Shown here piece by piece: positions 7,258 through 16,066 of a DNA stretch of 64,000 nt. Position 1 is the stretch's first letter. The number at the start of each line of letters is the position of its first letter. Both the position numbers and the translations under genes were made by a program. The stretch spans positions 62,001-126,000 of the forward strand of contig QXXF01000003.1 of the NCBI GenBank assembly GCA_009911365.1, in the 5' to 3' direction. The notes beneath the pieces were generated by a model, which saw only the letters and a list, made by a program, of their open reading frames with translations, was not told where the DNA came from and did no database searches. This DNA is from Clostridiales bacterium. Lineage in GTDB: Bacteria; Bacillota; Clostridia; Peptostreptococcales; Anaerovoracaceae.

Positions 7258-9333
7258 ATGGAAGATCGATTTGGGATCAGCAGAGTCATAGAGCCAAAAG
7301 GATCAACGCCCGTGACAGCGTGGAAACTGGACAATAGCAGGGCGATTTCAGAAAATGAGGCGAGGATTAAAGTCGAACGGCTCCATATCGAACGAGACAG
7401 CTTTCAGCAAATCTGCAGCGAATGCGCTTATGATAAAGCAAAGATTATGGCCCGGATCATGGACATTGTGGAGCGCAGGGGCAAGCTGCACAATCCATTC
7501 ACAAACAGCGGCGGAATGTTTTACGGAATCTTGGAAGAAATGGGCAGCGAGTTTCAAAAACGATCCAACCATAAAGCGGGAGATTCGGTCCTTGTCTGTG
7601 CGACTTTAACAGGGATTCCTCTTTGTTTACGGCAAATCAAGGAGATCGATTATAATTATGGCGACATTGTGGTCGAGGGCCATGCGATCGTGTTTCAAGC
7701 TTCTCCCATCCACCAGAGGCCTAAAGGTCTTTCCATCAATTACACCTTGGCGGCATTAGACGAGGCCTCCACCTTTGAAACCATTAGCGAAACGGTGTAC
7801 AAGGGCATGAAAATCATGATCATTGGCAAGGATATCGTCACGACGCTTTTTTATGCGGGAAGCCTAAAACACGCCTTAGAAAATGACGTGCGGATTTTGG
7901 CAGTCATGGATGCGGATCAGGCCAGCCTGGGAATGCTCTCTGAGGAAGAAGCGGGCCAGTTGCTGGCCCATTATGTGGACAAGCTGATCATCACGGACAT
8001 TGGAAAGCCGCTGGATGCCTTTGAGCGGATCTATGAAGAGGAGCGCAGCCTGGTAGACGTGACCATCAACACCGAGGACCTGCCTGGTTCCGAGACTCTA
8101 ACCGTGTTGATGACCGTCTGCGGAGGAAAGATATTTTTCACCAGCCTAGAAAATGGTTACAGCACAGCGATCCTCATCGCAGAAGGCATGGCTAAGAAAT
8201 TGGAGGCTTATTCTCCAGACCAGTATTCAGACAGTTATTTTGAGTATACGGTCAGCAACCTGCGGCGTATGAAGGACGAGCTGGAGCAGGTGGATCAGTT
8301 TTACGAAAAGCTAGGAAACAGCAGGGATCTGACGGAGAAGAAAGCCCGCAATCTGCTACTGAAAAAATCCGAAAAGATCGATGACTTTGTGTTCCAAAGC
8401 CCGGCCACCAGGGCGGTGATCGATGATGTCCTGAACATCGCGGGCTATGACTGTAATGTGATCATACAAGGAGAAACAGGCGTGGGAAAAGAAAAGATCC
8501 TGGGCCTGCTACATAAAAACAGTGTGCGCAGCAGTCAGCCATGCATCAAGATCAACTGCGCCACTATTCAGGAAAACCTAGCGGAATCCGAGTTTTTCGG
8601 ATACGAGGCAGGGGCTTTCACCGGTGCGCAGGCTTCCGGAAAAAAGGGTTATTTTGAACTAGCCAACCATGGTATTCTGTTTTTAGATGAAATTGGCCAG
8701 CTTTCCCTGAACATGCAGTCAAAGCTGCTGCGGGTCCTGCAGGAAAACCAGTTTTTCCGCATCGGCGGGACGAAGCAATTATCAGTGAACGTGCGGGTCA
8801 TCTGCGCCAATAATATTCCGCTGAAAAAGCTGGTGGACCAAGGAAAATTTAGAGAGGACCTTTATTACAGGCTGAACATCTGTACCATCGACGTGCCGCC
8901 ATTGCGGGAGCGACGGGAAGACATCTACGTGCTGGCTGATGCGTTCTTGGCATCCTACAACAAAAAGTATGGGTTGGAGAAGGCTTTTTCACCGACAGCC
9001 ATAGGCAGGCTGTACAAGTACGATTGGCCGGGAAACGTCAGGGAACTGGAAAATGCGGTCCATCGTATGGTTATCAGCAGCAGAGGCAATGTGATCGGAG
9101 AAGAAGACGCAGACAGCGTGATCAACGAGAGACTTTATGACGATGTTGTCTTTGACATGAAAAAGATCTTGAAGGGAAAACAAAATTTTTCTTTTGGAGA
9201 AATTATCGCGGCCCAGGAAAAGCGGCTCATCGAGTACGCATTGAAAAAGGAAGGCTCTACCCGCAAGGCAGCGGCATTCCTCAATATGACACAGGCCCAG
9301 CTTTCCCGAAAAAAATTGAAGTATGATCTTTAA
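7258..9333 (+). CDS. Sigma-54 enhancer-binding regulator with a 3,5-diaminohexanoate-dehydrogenase-like sensor domain
   Basis: A 691-residue transcription activator of unusual build. Residues about 5-345 resemble L-erythro-3,5-diaminohexanoate dehydrogenase (Kdd) of lysine fermentation: FGISRVIEPKG, AWKLDN, NPFTNSGGM and the following GDIVVEGHAIVF are recognisable Kdd blocks. The dinucleotide-binding glycine loop seems lost, however: residues 188-196 read IIGKDIVTT where Kdd has a Gly-rich turn. The AAA+ domain follows with Walker A GETGVGKE (405-412), an intact GAFTGA loop (452-457) needed to contact sigma-54, Walker B GILFLDE (472-478), and PLRERREDI. A Fis-type helix-turn-helix ends the protein (STRKAAAFLNMTQAQLSRKK). 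The start 7258 follows ATAGGAGGCATC. It is cotranscribed with the HisD-like and permease genes. I infer that the enzyme-like domain senses an amino-acid metabolite. Confidence 0.88.
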   Translation: MEDRFGISRVIEPKGSTPVTAWKLDNSRAISENEARIKVERLHIERDSFQQICSECAYDKAKIMARIMDIVERRGKLHNPFTNSGGMFYGILEEMGSEFQKRSNHKAGDSVLVCATLTGIPLCLRQIKEIDYNYGDIVVEGHAIVFQASPIHQRPKGLSINYTLAALDEASTFETISETVYKGMKIMIIGKDIVTTLFYAGSLKHALENDVRILAVMDADQASLGMLSEEEAGQLLAHYVDKLIITDIGKPLDAFERIYEEERSLVDVTINTEDLPGSETLTVLMTVCGGKIFFTSLENGYSTAILIAEGMAKKLEAYSPDQYSDSYFEYTVSNLRRMKDELEQVDQFYEKLGNSRDLTEKKARNLLLKKSEKIDDFVFQSPATRAVIDDVLNIAGYDCNVIIQGETGVGKEKILGLLHKNSVRSSQPCIKINCATIQENLAESEFFGYEAGAFTGAQASGKKGYFELANHGILFLDEIGQLSLNMQSKLLRVLQENQFFRIGGTKQLSVNVRVICANNIPLKKLVDQGKFREDLYYRLNICTIDVPPLRERREDIYVLADAFLASYNKKYGLEKAFSPTAIGRLYKYDWPGNVRELENAVHRMVISSRGNVIGEEDADSVINERLYDDVVFDMKKILKGKQNFSFGEIIAAQEKRLIEYALKKEGSTRKAAAFLNMTQAQLSRKKLKYDL

Positions 9334-9348
9334 AAGGAGGAACAAGCA

Positions 9349-10626
9349 GTGAAAGCATTAAAAAGTGCCAAGCAAAGAACAGAAGAAGACAGGGCCAGGC
9401 TCCGCCAGGCAGTAGGAGAAATCATTGAAAACGTAGTGAAAAATGGCGATGAGGCCTTGATGGATTATAACAGCCGTTTTGACCAATGCGAGCGAACTTG
9501 CCTGCGGATCTCCAAAGAGGAAATTCAGCAAGCGTACAAGCAGGTTTCGGAAAGCGATATTGAGGACATCAAAAAGGCGGCAGACAATATTCAGGCTTTT
9601 GCCAAAGCGCAGAAGGGAACTATGGGAGAACTAGAAGGATTTTCCCCAGGCCCTGGGATTTTCTTGGGGCATCGTGTCATCCCAGTGGATTCTTGCTGCT
9701 GCTATGTGCCAGGAGGCGGATACCCGCTTTATTCCACGGCTCTCATGCTGGGGATCCCTGCAAAGGTGGCAGGAGTCAAACGTATCACGGCTTGTTCGCC
9801 GGTGATCAAAGGGACGGACCGGATCCATCCCAAGACATTGATTGCCATGGACACAGCAGGGATCGATGAAATCTACGCTGTGGGAGGAGCCCAGGCCATC
9901 GCGGCATTCACTTATGGCACAGAGCAGATCGAGCCTGTAAATCTGATCGTAGGGCCGGGCAACAGCTTTGTCACAGAAGCAAAGCGCCAGTGTTTTGGAA
10001 AGATCGGGATTGATTTTCTGGCAGGACCCAGCGAAGTGCTGGTTATTGCTGACAAGCAGGCGGATCCGGAAATCATTGCCGCTGATCTGCTGGCTCAATC
10101 TGAACATGACAAGGAAGCCAAGGGCCTGGTGGTCACCACGGATGAGACCTTAGGAACAGCCATTCTGGAGGCAGTGGAAAAGCAGCTGCCAACTTTAGAT
10201 ACAGAAGAGATCGCCGCCAGTTCCTGGAGGGATTTTGGAGAGATCCTCATTGCGGACAGCTTGGAAGAGGCGATTTCCTACGCCAATGCGTACGCGCCGG
10301 AGCATTTGGAGGTCAACGTGGAGAAATCCAAGACCGAAGAAGTGGTAAAAGCTTTGCGCAATTATGGTTCGCTGTTCATTGGCGGCAATACAGCGGAGGT
10401 CTTTGGGGATTATGCTTCTGGGACCAATCACACGCTGCCAACGTTGGGTGCGGCTCGCTATACAGGAGGCGTATGGGTAGGTACGTTCCTGAAGACCTGT
10501 ACATACCAAAGCATGACAAAAGAAGGCATGCTGGGCATTGCGCCGCTGGTATCCAATCTGGCTAGAGGTGAAGGCCTGACTGGACACGCTAGGGCGGCGG
10601 AGATCAGAATGGAAAAGAACGAATAA
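9349..10626 (+). CDS. Histidinol-dehydrogenase family NAD-dependent dehydrogenase
   Basis: A 425-residue HisD-family protein starting at GTG 9349 after AAAGGAGGAACAAGCA, 15 bases behind the regulator. All catalytic and zinc positions of HisD are present: Gln250 and His253 (QSEHD), Glu318-His319 (APEHLE), Asp354 (GDYASGTNH) and His413 (GHARA); the fold signature GPGNSFVTEAKRQCFGKIG is clear. HisD performs the two-step NAD oxidation of histidinol to histidine, but family members such as HpsN oxidise other polar alcohols. No other his gene is nearby; instead it is sandwiched between a sigma-54 activator and an amino acid permease. I therefore infer a catabolic amino-alcohol or hydroxylated-amine dehydrogenase rather than a histidine biosynthetic enzyme. 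The family is certain; the substrate is open. Confidence 0.85.
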   Translation: MKALKSAKQRTEEDRARLRQAVGEIIENVVKNGDEALMDYNSRFDQCERTCLRISKEEIQQAYKQVSESDIEDIKKAADNIQAFAKAQKGTMGELEGFSPGPGIFLGHRVIPVDSCCCYVPGGGYPLYSTALMLGIPAKVAGVKRITACSPVIKGTDRIHPKTLIAMDTAGIDEIYAVGGAQAIAAFTYGTEQIEPVNLIVGPGNSFVTEAKRQCFGKIGIDFLAGPSEVLVIADKQADPEIIAADLLAQSEHDKEAKGLVVTTDETLGTAILEAVEKQLPTLDTEEIAASSWRDFGEILIADSLEEAISYANAYAPEHLEVNVEKSKTEEVVKALRNYGSLFIGGNTAEVFGDYASGTNHTLPTLGAARYTGGVWVGTFLKTCTYQSMTKEGMLGIAPLVSNLARGEGLTGHARAAEIRMEKNE

Positions 10627-10657
10627 GATTCGTGTGATTGATAGGAGGAATAATAAA

Positions 10658-12145
10658 ATGGAAAATGAAAATCGTGTTCTAAAACGAACCTTTGGAATGC
10701 GTGAAGCAGTCACCATCACGGTAGGGACTGTAGTAGGCGTAGGGCTTTTCACCACAGGGGCCAATGTCGTGGGAATGATGGGATCAGCTGTGATCATCGC
10801 TACTTTTGTGGCTATGCTCATCAGCATTTATCCGGCGTTATTGTATGCGGAAATGGGTGCGGCCCTGCCTTATGCGGGTGGTACATACAAATACGCTTCG
10901 CTGGGCATTGGGCGGCCATTTGGTATGCTGGCTGGTTGGAACTTTATTATTTCCCTGGTTTCCGTGACCAGCGGCGAGGCACTTGCCTTCAGCTTTTATT
11001 TCAAGACTTTTCTGGGAGCTTTGGGGTTTGAGGTGCCGGGAGGAGCTACCAGCGATATTATCATCGCCTGTGTGGCGGTTCTCATCTTTTTGCTATGCAG
11101 CGTACGGGGCGTGGAAATCACGGGCCGCCTCCAGAACGGCTTCATGTTCTTTTTCTGGGGCGTAGCCATCATCTGGTTCTTGCTGATGATCCCGAACGTA
11201 GGCTTATCCAACTTCGTGCGGCTGCCGAGTTATGTGGATTTTTCAGCCGGAGGGTTTATTGGATCCGTAGCTTTGATCTGGTGGTGCTTTGCGGGGTTTG
11301 AAACTTGCTGCGCTATGGGTGAGGAAATCAAATATCCTCACATCAACATCCCGAGAGCGCTGTTCCTGGCACCATTCATCGTGTTTGCGGTTAATGCGCT
11401 GTTCCAGTGGTTCCTGGTAGGAATCGTTCCTACTGGAGAGCTGGAGGCCATCTCTGTGGCTAGCGCGCCTTATGCGGAGGCCATGACCATTGCGGGGATC
11501 TTAGGGTTCCCATTGATCATGTTAGCTGCCGGCGTTGCGTTTGGCGGAGACTTTTCTACTTTGAACTCCAGCATTTCCGTGCCGCCAAGGTATCTGTTCA
11601 CCATGGCAAGGGACGGAGCCATGCCGAAGATATTCGCCAAAGTGCATCCAAAGTACCAGACTCCATATGTGGCGATCATCACCCTGGGAATCTTGACACT
11701 GCTGCTGATTGCGACAGGTTCCATGATCTATATCGCATCTCTCAGCCTTTTCGCTGACCTGTTCTATTATGTGATTGGTATCATTGCCTGCGGATTCCTG
11801 CGGAGCCGCAAGCCAGATCTAGAAAGGCCATATAAAGCTCCGTTGATTCAGATCGGTGTTCCCATCAGTGCCATCATTTACATCATTATGATGACCCAGC
11901 TGGATAGGGAGGCCCTTTTAACAGGAGTCATCTGGTGCGCAGTGGGCTTGGTGATCTTCTTCATTTGTCAGGCGAAATACGGAAAGCAGGGCGATGAAGG
12001 TTTGGCGATGCGGATCATTGCGCATGAAGAGCCGCCTGCGGAGGAAAAAGCCAAGATGGATAAGGAATTTGCTATTTGGAGAGCTATCGTAGCCATAGCA
12101 GTGATTATTGCCATCCTGATCTATGTGATTCCGTTTGTGTTTTAA
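10658..12145 (+). CDS. APC superfamily amino acid permease
   Basis: A 495-residue protein with twelve predicted membrane helices of the amino acid/polyamine/organocation superfamily. The N-terminus has the typical TM1 GTVVGVGLFTTGANVVGMMGSA, TM2-3 contains ALLYAEMGAALPYAGGTYKYASLGIGRPFGMLAGWNF, and TM6 carries FAGFETCCAMGEEIKYP. The start at 10658 is supported by ATAGGAGGAATAATAAA; a longer start eight codons upstream lies over that ribosome binding site. It is the last gene of the regulator-dehydrogenase-permease transcript and ends before a strong terminator. It most likely imports, or exchanges, the compound handled by the HisD-like enzyme. Substrate specificity cannot be read from sequence. 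Confidence 0.9.
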   Translation: MENENRVLKRTFGMREAVTITVGTVVGVGLFTTGANVVGMMGSAVIIATFVAMLISIYPALLYAEMGAALPYAGGTYKYASLGIGRPFGMLAGWNFIISLVSVTSGEALAFSFYFKTFLGALGFEVPGGATSDIIIACVAVLIFLLCSVRGVEITGRLQNGFMFFFWGVAIIWFLLMIPNVGLSNFVRLPSYVDFSAGGFIGSVALIWWCFAGFETCCAMGEEIKYPHINIPRALFLAPFIVFAVNALFQWFLVGIVPTGELEAISVASAPYAEAMTIAGILGFPLIMLAAGVAFGGDFSTLNSSISVPPRYLFTMARDGAMPKIFAKVHPKYQTPYVAIITLGILTLLLIATGSMIYIASLSLFADLFYYVIGIIACGFLRSRKPDLERPYKAPLIQIGVPISAIIYIIMMTQLDREALLTGVIWCAVGLVIFFICQAKYGKQGDEGLAMRIIAHEEPPAEEKAKMDKEFAIWRAIVAIAVIIAILIYVIPFVF

Positions 12146-12261
12146 ATATTCTAATAGGAAAGAGCGTGTTGCGCCGTCGGTTTGCCTTTTCTGTTTGGCA
12201 AGGCAGCCGGCCGGGAAGACGCTGGCCTGTTTCCTTGCTGTCACTGCTGCCGAAAGACGGC

Positions 12262-12295
12262 AAAAGAGGGCGGTCCCTATGAACTGCCCTCTTTT
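12262..12295. terminator. Bidirectional intrinsic terminator
   Basis: AAAAGAGGGC (12262-12271) and GCCCTCTTTT (12286-12295) form a perfect 10-bp stem with a 14-base loop. It lies between the convergent permease gene and lipoprotein gene. Confidence 0.92.
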
Positions 12296-12309
12296 AGTAT
12301 GGATTTATG

Positions 12310-13872
12310 TCAATTCACAGGCGCCAGTTTCCCGCCGCCTGGCAAAGAAAGGACTTTGCCTTTTAGCCACGCATTGTCTTTGTGGCTTGGATCGTAGTAA
12401 ACAGTGTGACCATTGGATTGAATGTTACGGCACTGTTTGTCTTTGTTTTTCAAGGAATTCAAATAACTGTTCTCTGTTACTTTCCATGTGCTGTCCGCAT
12501 CCATGGTTACAGAAGAGAATTTTGCGGCATCCTCTTGATCCACAGCACCTTCAAAGAGCGTGCCTTTTGTCAATTTCAGTCTTACGGAGCTGCCTGGCTG
12601 ACATACGATACTGCCTTTGAAAACCTGATCAATGCCTTTTAATGTTAAAGTACCAGCGACTTTTGCGAAAACTTGGCCGCTGTAATAACAGGTCGTATTC
12701 TCCATGATTACTGAAAGGGAACCCGAGTCCATTGAAATCATCGGTCCATTGCAAGTGGTGGTCAGCTGTGAATCTGTAGCGTTGAGGACTCCCTTTTCAT
12801 TTTCGGCACTGGTTCCGGTGCCACTAGCTTTGTATAAGATACCGCTTTCTCCAGAGCCGCGCAAAATACAGGAATCCAGCATGATCTGACCGCTGTTTTC
12901 TAGCACAGCGATCGAGCTTTGAGAAGCGCCTCCTTTCACCCACATAGCCTTCACATGGCCTTCGGCCCGGATGCAGGGGCTGTTTTCACCTTCGGAATCG
13001 ACTGCTGTGTTTGTCACCTTGATCGTGCCTTGCTGCTCATCTGCGGCGATCGCAGGGCTATCGGTGCCCTTGGTGGCGATTTCTAGGCCTTCCGCATGGA
13101 TACAGCCGCCATAAGTAGCGTCAAGCCCGCTAGAAGCATTTCCTGTTGTCTGAATTTTGATGTCATTAGCAGAGATCACCGTGTCTTTTCCAGTGGCAAA
13201 GATGCCGTTCGCTCCCTTGCCGCCGGAAGTCAGGGTGGTATTGTCAATAGATGCGTTGCTTCCCTCAGATGCGATGAGGACTGCGTTTAGACCGTGAAGG
13301 CGGCTCTTTGTTCCGTTCGTCGTATCCCCTGATTTCGTCAGGGTGCTGCCGCTCATTTGAAGAGAACCACGGTTGCCAACAAGGATCGTGTTTGCGTTTG
13401 ATTTATGGGTATTATAGTTTTTTCCAGAAGCATCGGTTTTTTTATCATCAACAAGGAGCAGGGCGCTTTGCTTGGCCTCTTTTAAGTGAGGGTCTGTTTC
13501 CTGGCTGCTGGCAGTCTCTGGCTTTGGATACGATAAAGTTTCGATTGCCATGACAGTATCTTCTTCCACAGTCAGCTTTACGCACGTCCCTTCAGTAAGA
13601 TCAGAACTGTTGATATCCGCAGACAGGGAATAATCCGCGGAGCCACCATCAGCCTGGAAACTGCCTTCTGTATTTTCCGTCGCTTCTGCGGCCTTAGCGG
13701 CGTTTTTCTTAGAGTCAGAGGCGGAACTGCAATTCCCTGTTTCTATTGTGATCTTTGATTTGCTAATTTTTTTGATTTTTCCGTATACCTGGCTGCTGCC
13801 GCAGGAAGGCAAGAAAGCCAGGATTGCCAGCAGCAGGGAGATCAATACGGCAAATCGCTGGAGCCTGCCCAT
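12310..13872 (-). CDS. Lipoprotein with a predicted right-handed beta-helix
   Basis: A 520-residue exported protein. Residues 1-24 are a lipoprotein signal (basic MGRLQR, hydrophobic core, lipobox FLPSC with Cys24). After a polar linker (about 50-160, rich in S, E, A, D) come degenerate repeats of 20-25 residues such as GNRGSLQMSGSTLTKSG, ASEGSNASIDNTTLTSGG, and TGKDTVISANDIKIQTTG, a pattern of short beta strands typical of parallel beta-helix (pectin-lyase-like) folds. The start 13872 follows AAAAGGAGAACACTC. It lies 112 bases downstream of the DUF815 gene and may share its transcript. It is likely anchored outside the cytoplasmic membrane as a surface or carbohydrate-binding protein; no catalytic residues are recognised. 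Confidence 0.75.
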   Translation of the reverse strand: MGRLQRFAVLISLLLAILAFLPSCGSSQVYGKIKKISKSKITIETGNCSSASDSKKNAAKAAEATENTEGSFQADGGSADYSLSADINSSDLTEGTCVKLTVEEDTVMAIETLSYPKPETASSQETDPHLKEAKQSALLLVDDKKTDASGKNYNTHKSNANTILVGNRGSLQMSGSTLTKSGDTTNGTKSRLHGLNAVLIASEGSNASIDNTTLTSGGKGANGIFATGKDTVISANDIKIQTTGNASSGLDATYGGCIHAEGLEIATKGTDSPAIAADEQQGTIKVTNTAVDSEGENSPCIRAEGHVKAMWVKGGASQSSIAVLENSGQIMLDSCILRGSGESGILYKASGTGTSAENEKGVLNATDSQLTTTCNGPMISMDSGSLSVIMENTTCYYSGQVFAKVAGTLTLKGIDQVFKGSIVCQPGSSVRLKLTKGTLFEGAVDQEDAAKFSSVTMDADSTWKVTENSYLNSLKNKDKQCRNIQSNGHTVYYDPSHKDNAWLKGKVLSLPGGGKLAPVN

Positions 13873-13984
13873 GAGTGTTCTCCTTTTACATCTTGTGATA
13901 AGCACATTTTAACCAAAGAATGTGTTGTTCTGATGGAAGATAGAAGAAGGATGGGTGGTTCTTTGCTGTGGGCCTGAGACGCTT

Positions 13985-15178
13985 TTAGATCCCAATCTTC
14001 TGCAGCTCGACAAACTGTTTGGCTACCCGCGGACTCCTGCCATTGCATCGGAGAGCATGGGCCTCTGCTTTGCGTAGCAGTTCTTCTTCCGGCATTTCAA
14101 TATCATAGTCCTTGGCAAGGCTCTTGACAATGGTCAGATATTCTTCCTTGTCTGGCTTTTGGTAGGTGATGGTAAGGCCAAAGCGTGCAGCCAGGCTCAT
14201 AGTTTCCTGCAGCGTGTCGTTGAGGTGGAGCTCGTCTCCAGCCCTGTCACCCATGGATTCCTTTACAAGATGGCGGCGGTTGCTGGTGGCGTAAATGGCG
14301 GTGTTTTTACCACAAGTGGAAACGCTGCCTTCTAGTATGGCTTTCAGCGCGGAGAAATTGTCATCATTGCTGGTAAAACTCAGGTCATCGATGAAGATGA
14401 CGAATTTCAGCGGATGTGCAGAAAGCTCTTCCACAATATAAGGGATCTGATAAAGCTCGTTTTTTTTCACTTCCAGCAAGCGCAGCCCCTTAGGTGCGTA
14501 GTGATTGCAGACAGTTTTGATGGTAGAGCTCTTTCCAGTGCCTGCGTCGCCATAGAGCAGCATGTTGCTGGCGGTTTTCCCGGAGATCAGTGCTTCTGTG
14601 TTTTTCATTACCAAGTCCCGTTCCCGCTGATAGCCAAAGAGCTGTTCCAGGCTCTGAGTGTCCGGATGCTTCACAGGTGCGATGCTTCCGTTTTCCAGAT
14701 GAAAGACTTTGTGTTTGGCGTAAATGCCATATCCTGTGGAAGGCAGCTTTAGGATGCGTTCTTTGTAATTGTACTGTAAATCAAAGAGGGAGTTTTCCCA
14801 ATCCGGCAGAAAGCCTTTGTAGCCAAGGACTGTTTTCACAGAGTCAGAGGTGACTTGGGATAAATCCTGGAGGATGCTCAGCTCAGCCTTTAGGCATGCT
14901 TTTACTACTGGGGAGATGCGTGCGCCTTTGGCCTTTTCTTTGATATAAAAGTTTTCATCGTTGAGGACCAGATTGTTAACATATACACCCAGATCTGGAG
15001 TTTCTTGGTACAAGGCAGCGGTAAAATCACAGTAAGCTTCCACCTGCGCCTGGAGTTCTTTGGTTTCCAGGGCGTTCATCATGGAACGCATGGCTTTTAC
15101 CACTGGGTCGGACAATAGTTCCCGAAACACAGTCAGGGAGCTTAATTTCATGTTTAACTCTAAAAGGTTCTTTTTCAT
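13985..15178 (-). CDS. DUF815 family AAA+ ATPase
   Basis: A 397-residue cytoplasmic ATPase of the DUF815 family. The C-terminal half carries Walker A LLYGDAGTGKSSTIK, Walker B FVIFIDDLSF, the sensor-like IYATSNRRHLVKE, and the family block GDELHLNDTLQETMSLAARFGLTI. The N-terminal 180 residues are helical with no recognised domain. ATG 15178 is preferred because GAGGTG lies eight bases upstream; an alternative TTG two codons earlier is too close to that site. A minus-strand promoter (TTGCAA, 17 bases, TATAAT) lies just upstream at 15243-15215. The family function is unsettled; many members occur as single genes in Firmicutes. The family call is strong. Confidence 0.88.
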   Translation of the reverse strand: MKKNLLELNMKLSSLTVFRELLSDPVVKAMRSMMNALETKELQAQVEAYCDFTAALYQETPDLGVYVNNLVLNDENFYIKEKAKGARISPVVKACLKAELSILQDLSQVTSDSVKTVLGYKGFLPDWENSLFDLQYNYKERILKLPSTGYGIYAKHKVFHLENGSIAPVKHPDTQSLEQLFGYQRERDLVMKNTEALISGKTASNMLLYGDAGTGKSSTIKTVCNHYAPKGLRLLEVKKNELYQIPYIVEELSAHPLKFVIFIDDLSFTSNDDNFSALKAILEGSVSTCGKNTAIYATSNRRHLVKESMGDRAGDELHLNDTLQETMSLAARFGLTITYQKPDKEEYLTIVKSLAKDYDIEMPEEELLRKAEAHALRCNGRSPRVAKQFVELQKIGI

Positions 15179-15214
15179 GATCAATGCACCTCAGTTTCTA
15201 TAGGATTTCCTTCC

Positions 15215-15243
15215 ATTATAATGAAAATCGGACGTGATTGCAA
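15215..15243 (-). promoter_or_regulatory. Sigma-A promoter of the DUF815 gene
   Basis: On the minus strand TTGCAA (15243-15238), a 17-base spacer and TATAAT (15220-15215) stand about 37 bases ahead of the start codon at 15178. Confidence 0.75.
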
Positions 15244-15334
15244 TGGATAGCGGCTGTAAATCGAAAAATCGGAAATGAGCCTTGGTTGGAAACGGGCAGA
15301 GAAAGCATGTGACGGGGTAGGAGAAAAATGATAC

Positions 15335-15362
15335 TTGCCAAAAGGAGAATTTGTGGTATACT
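15335..15362 (+). promoter_or_regulatory. Sigma-A promoter of the leader upstream of the oxidase-like gene
   Basis: TTGCCA (15335-15340), a 16-base spacer, and TATACT (15357-15362). The predicted start is near 15369, giving a 165-base leader before the start codon at 15534. Confidence 0.7.
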
Positions 15363-15393
15363 GGAACTAACATAATCGTATTTGCCGCCGGGT

Positions 15394-15452
15394 AAACGCC
15401 TTAGATCCATTCCGTTAGGCCTTTGAAGGATTGGATTCAGGCGTTTTATTTT
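15394..15452 (+). terminator. Leader terminator (possible attenuator)
   Basis: AAACGCCT (15394-15401) pairs with AGGCGTTT (15439-15446); inside, ATCCATTCC pairs with GGATTGGAT at eight of nine positions. TATTTTTT follows. It lies about 25 bases after the predicted transcript start and about 80 bases before the gene, and no rightward gene ends upstream, so it looks like a premature-termination element. Confidence 0.65.
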
Positions 15453-15533
15453 TTGGCAGCGACCAGGAATCAGGCGATCATGCCTGGGATAATCGCCGCT
15501 GCTTCCGGCAAAGGAGAACAAGGAGGTTTCAAG

Positions 15534-16043
15534 ATGTTTCGAGATGTCAGACGTAACAAAAAGCAGGTTTTATCCGAAGAACGGGCAAGGGAGATCCTTT
15601 CAAACGCCACTTCTGGCGTGCTGAGCGTGATGGGAGACGACGATTATCCGTATGGCGTGCCTCTCAGCTATTCGCTGAAAGGTGACACTCTCTATTTCCA
15701 CAGTGCGAAAAAGGGTCACAAAATCGATGCCCTGCAAAAGCATGATAAAGTTTCCTTCACCGTGATCGACAAGGATCAAATCGTGCCAGAGAAATACACG
15801 ACTTATTATAGAAGCGTGGTTGTATTTGGAAGGGCCCGTTTTGTGGAAGACGTGGCGGAGCAAAGGGTGATACTAACCCATTTGGCGGAGAAATACTCCC
15901 CTGATTTCATGGATGGGTGCGATGATGAAATCGATAGATGCATAAAAGGAGTCCAGATCATTGCTTTAGATATCGAGCATATTTCCGGAAAGGAAGCCAT
16001 TGAGCTGGCAAAAGCGAGAGAGACGGAAACAACAGTAGAATAA
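15534..16043 (+). CDS. Pyridoxamine-5'-phosphate-oxidase-like flavin-binding protein (NimA-type)
   Basis: A 169-residue protein of the split-barrel flavin-binding family that includes NimA-like nitroimidazole resistance proteins. MFRDVRRNKKQVLSEERAREILSNATSGVLSVMGDDDYPYGVPLSYSLKGDTLYFHSAKKGHKIDAL has the family pattern: an N-terminal 'R...r..l..e.a..il', a 'G.l...g.d.pY.vPl.y' strand, and a cofactor-contacting 'HsA..GhK' segment. YTTYYRSVVVFGRARFVED is the next conserved strand. ATG 15534 follows AGGAGGTTTCAAG. It has its own promoter and a leader terminator. A second member of the family is at 54287. The ligand may be flavin or heme; the substrate is not predictable. Confidence 0.85.
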   Translation: MFRDVRRNKKQVLSEERAREILSNATSGVLSVMGDDDYPYGVPLSYSLKGDTLYFHSAKKGHKIDALQKHDKVSFTVIDKDQIVPEKYTTYYRSVVVFGRARFVEDVAEQRVILTHLAEKYSPDFMDGCDDEIDRCIKGVQIIALDIEHISGKEAIELAKARETETTVE

Positions 16044-16066
16044 AGGCAAAATTAGTGATATGATAA

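Noticed and set aside
9349-10626. Histidine biosynthesis gene hisD
   Set aside because: The family is right, but no his neighbours exist and the operon holds a sigma-54 activator and permease, so a biosynthetic label would mislead.
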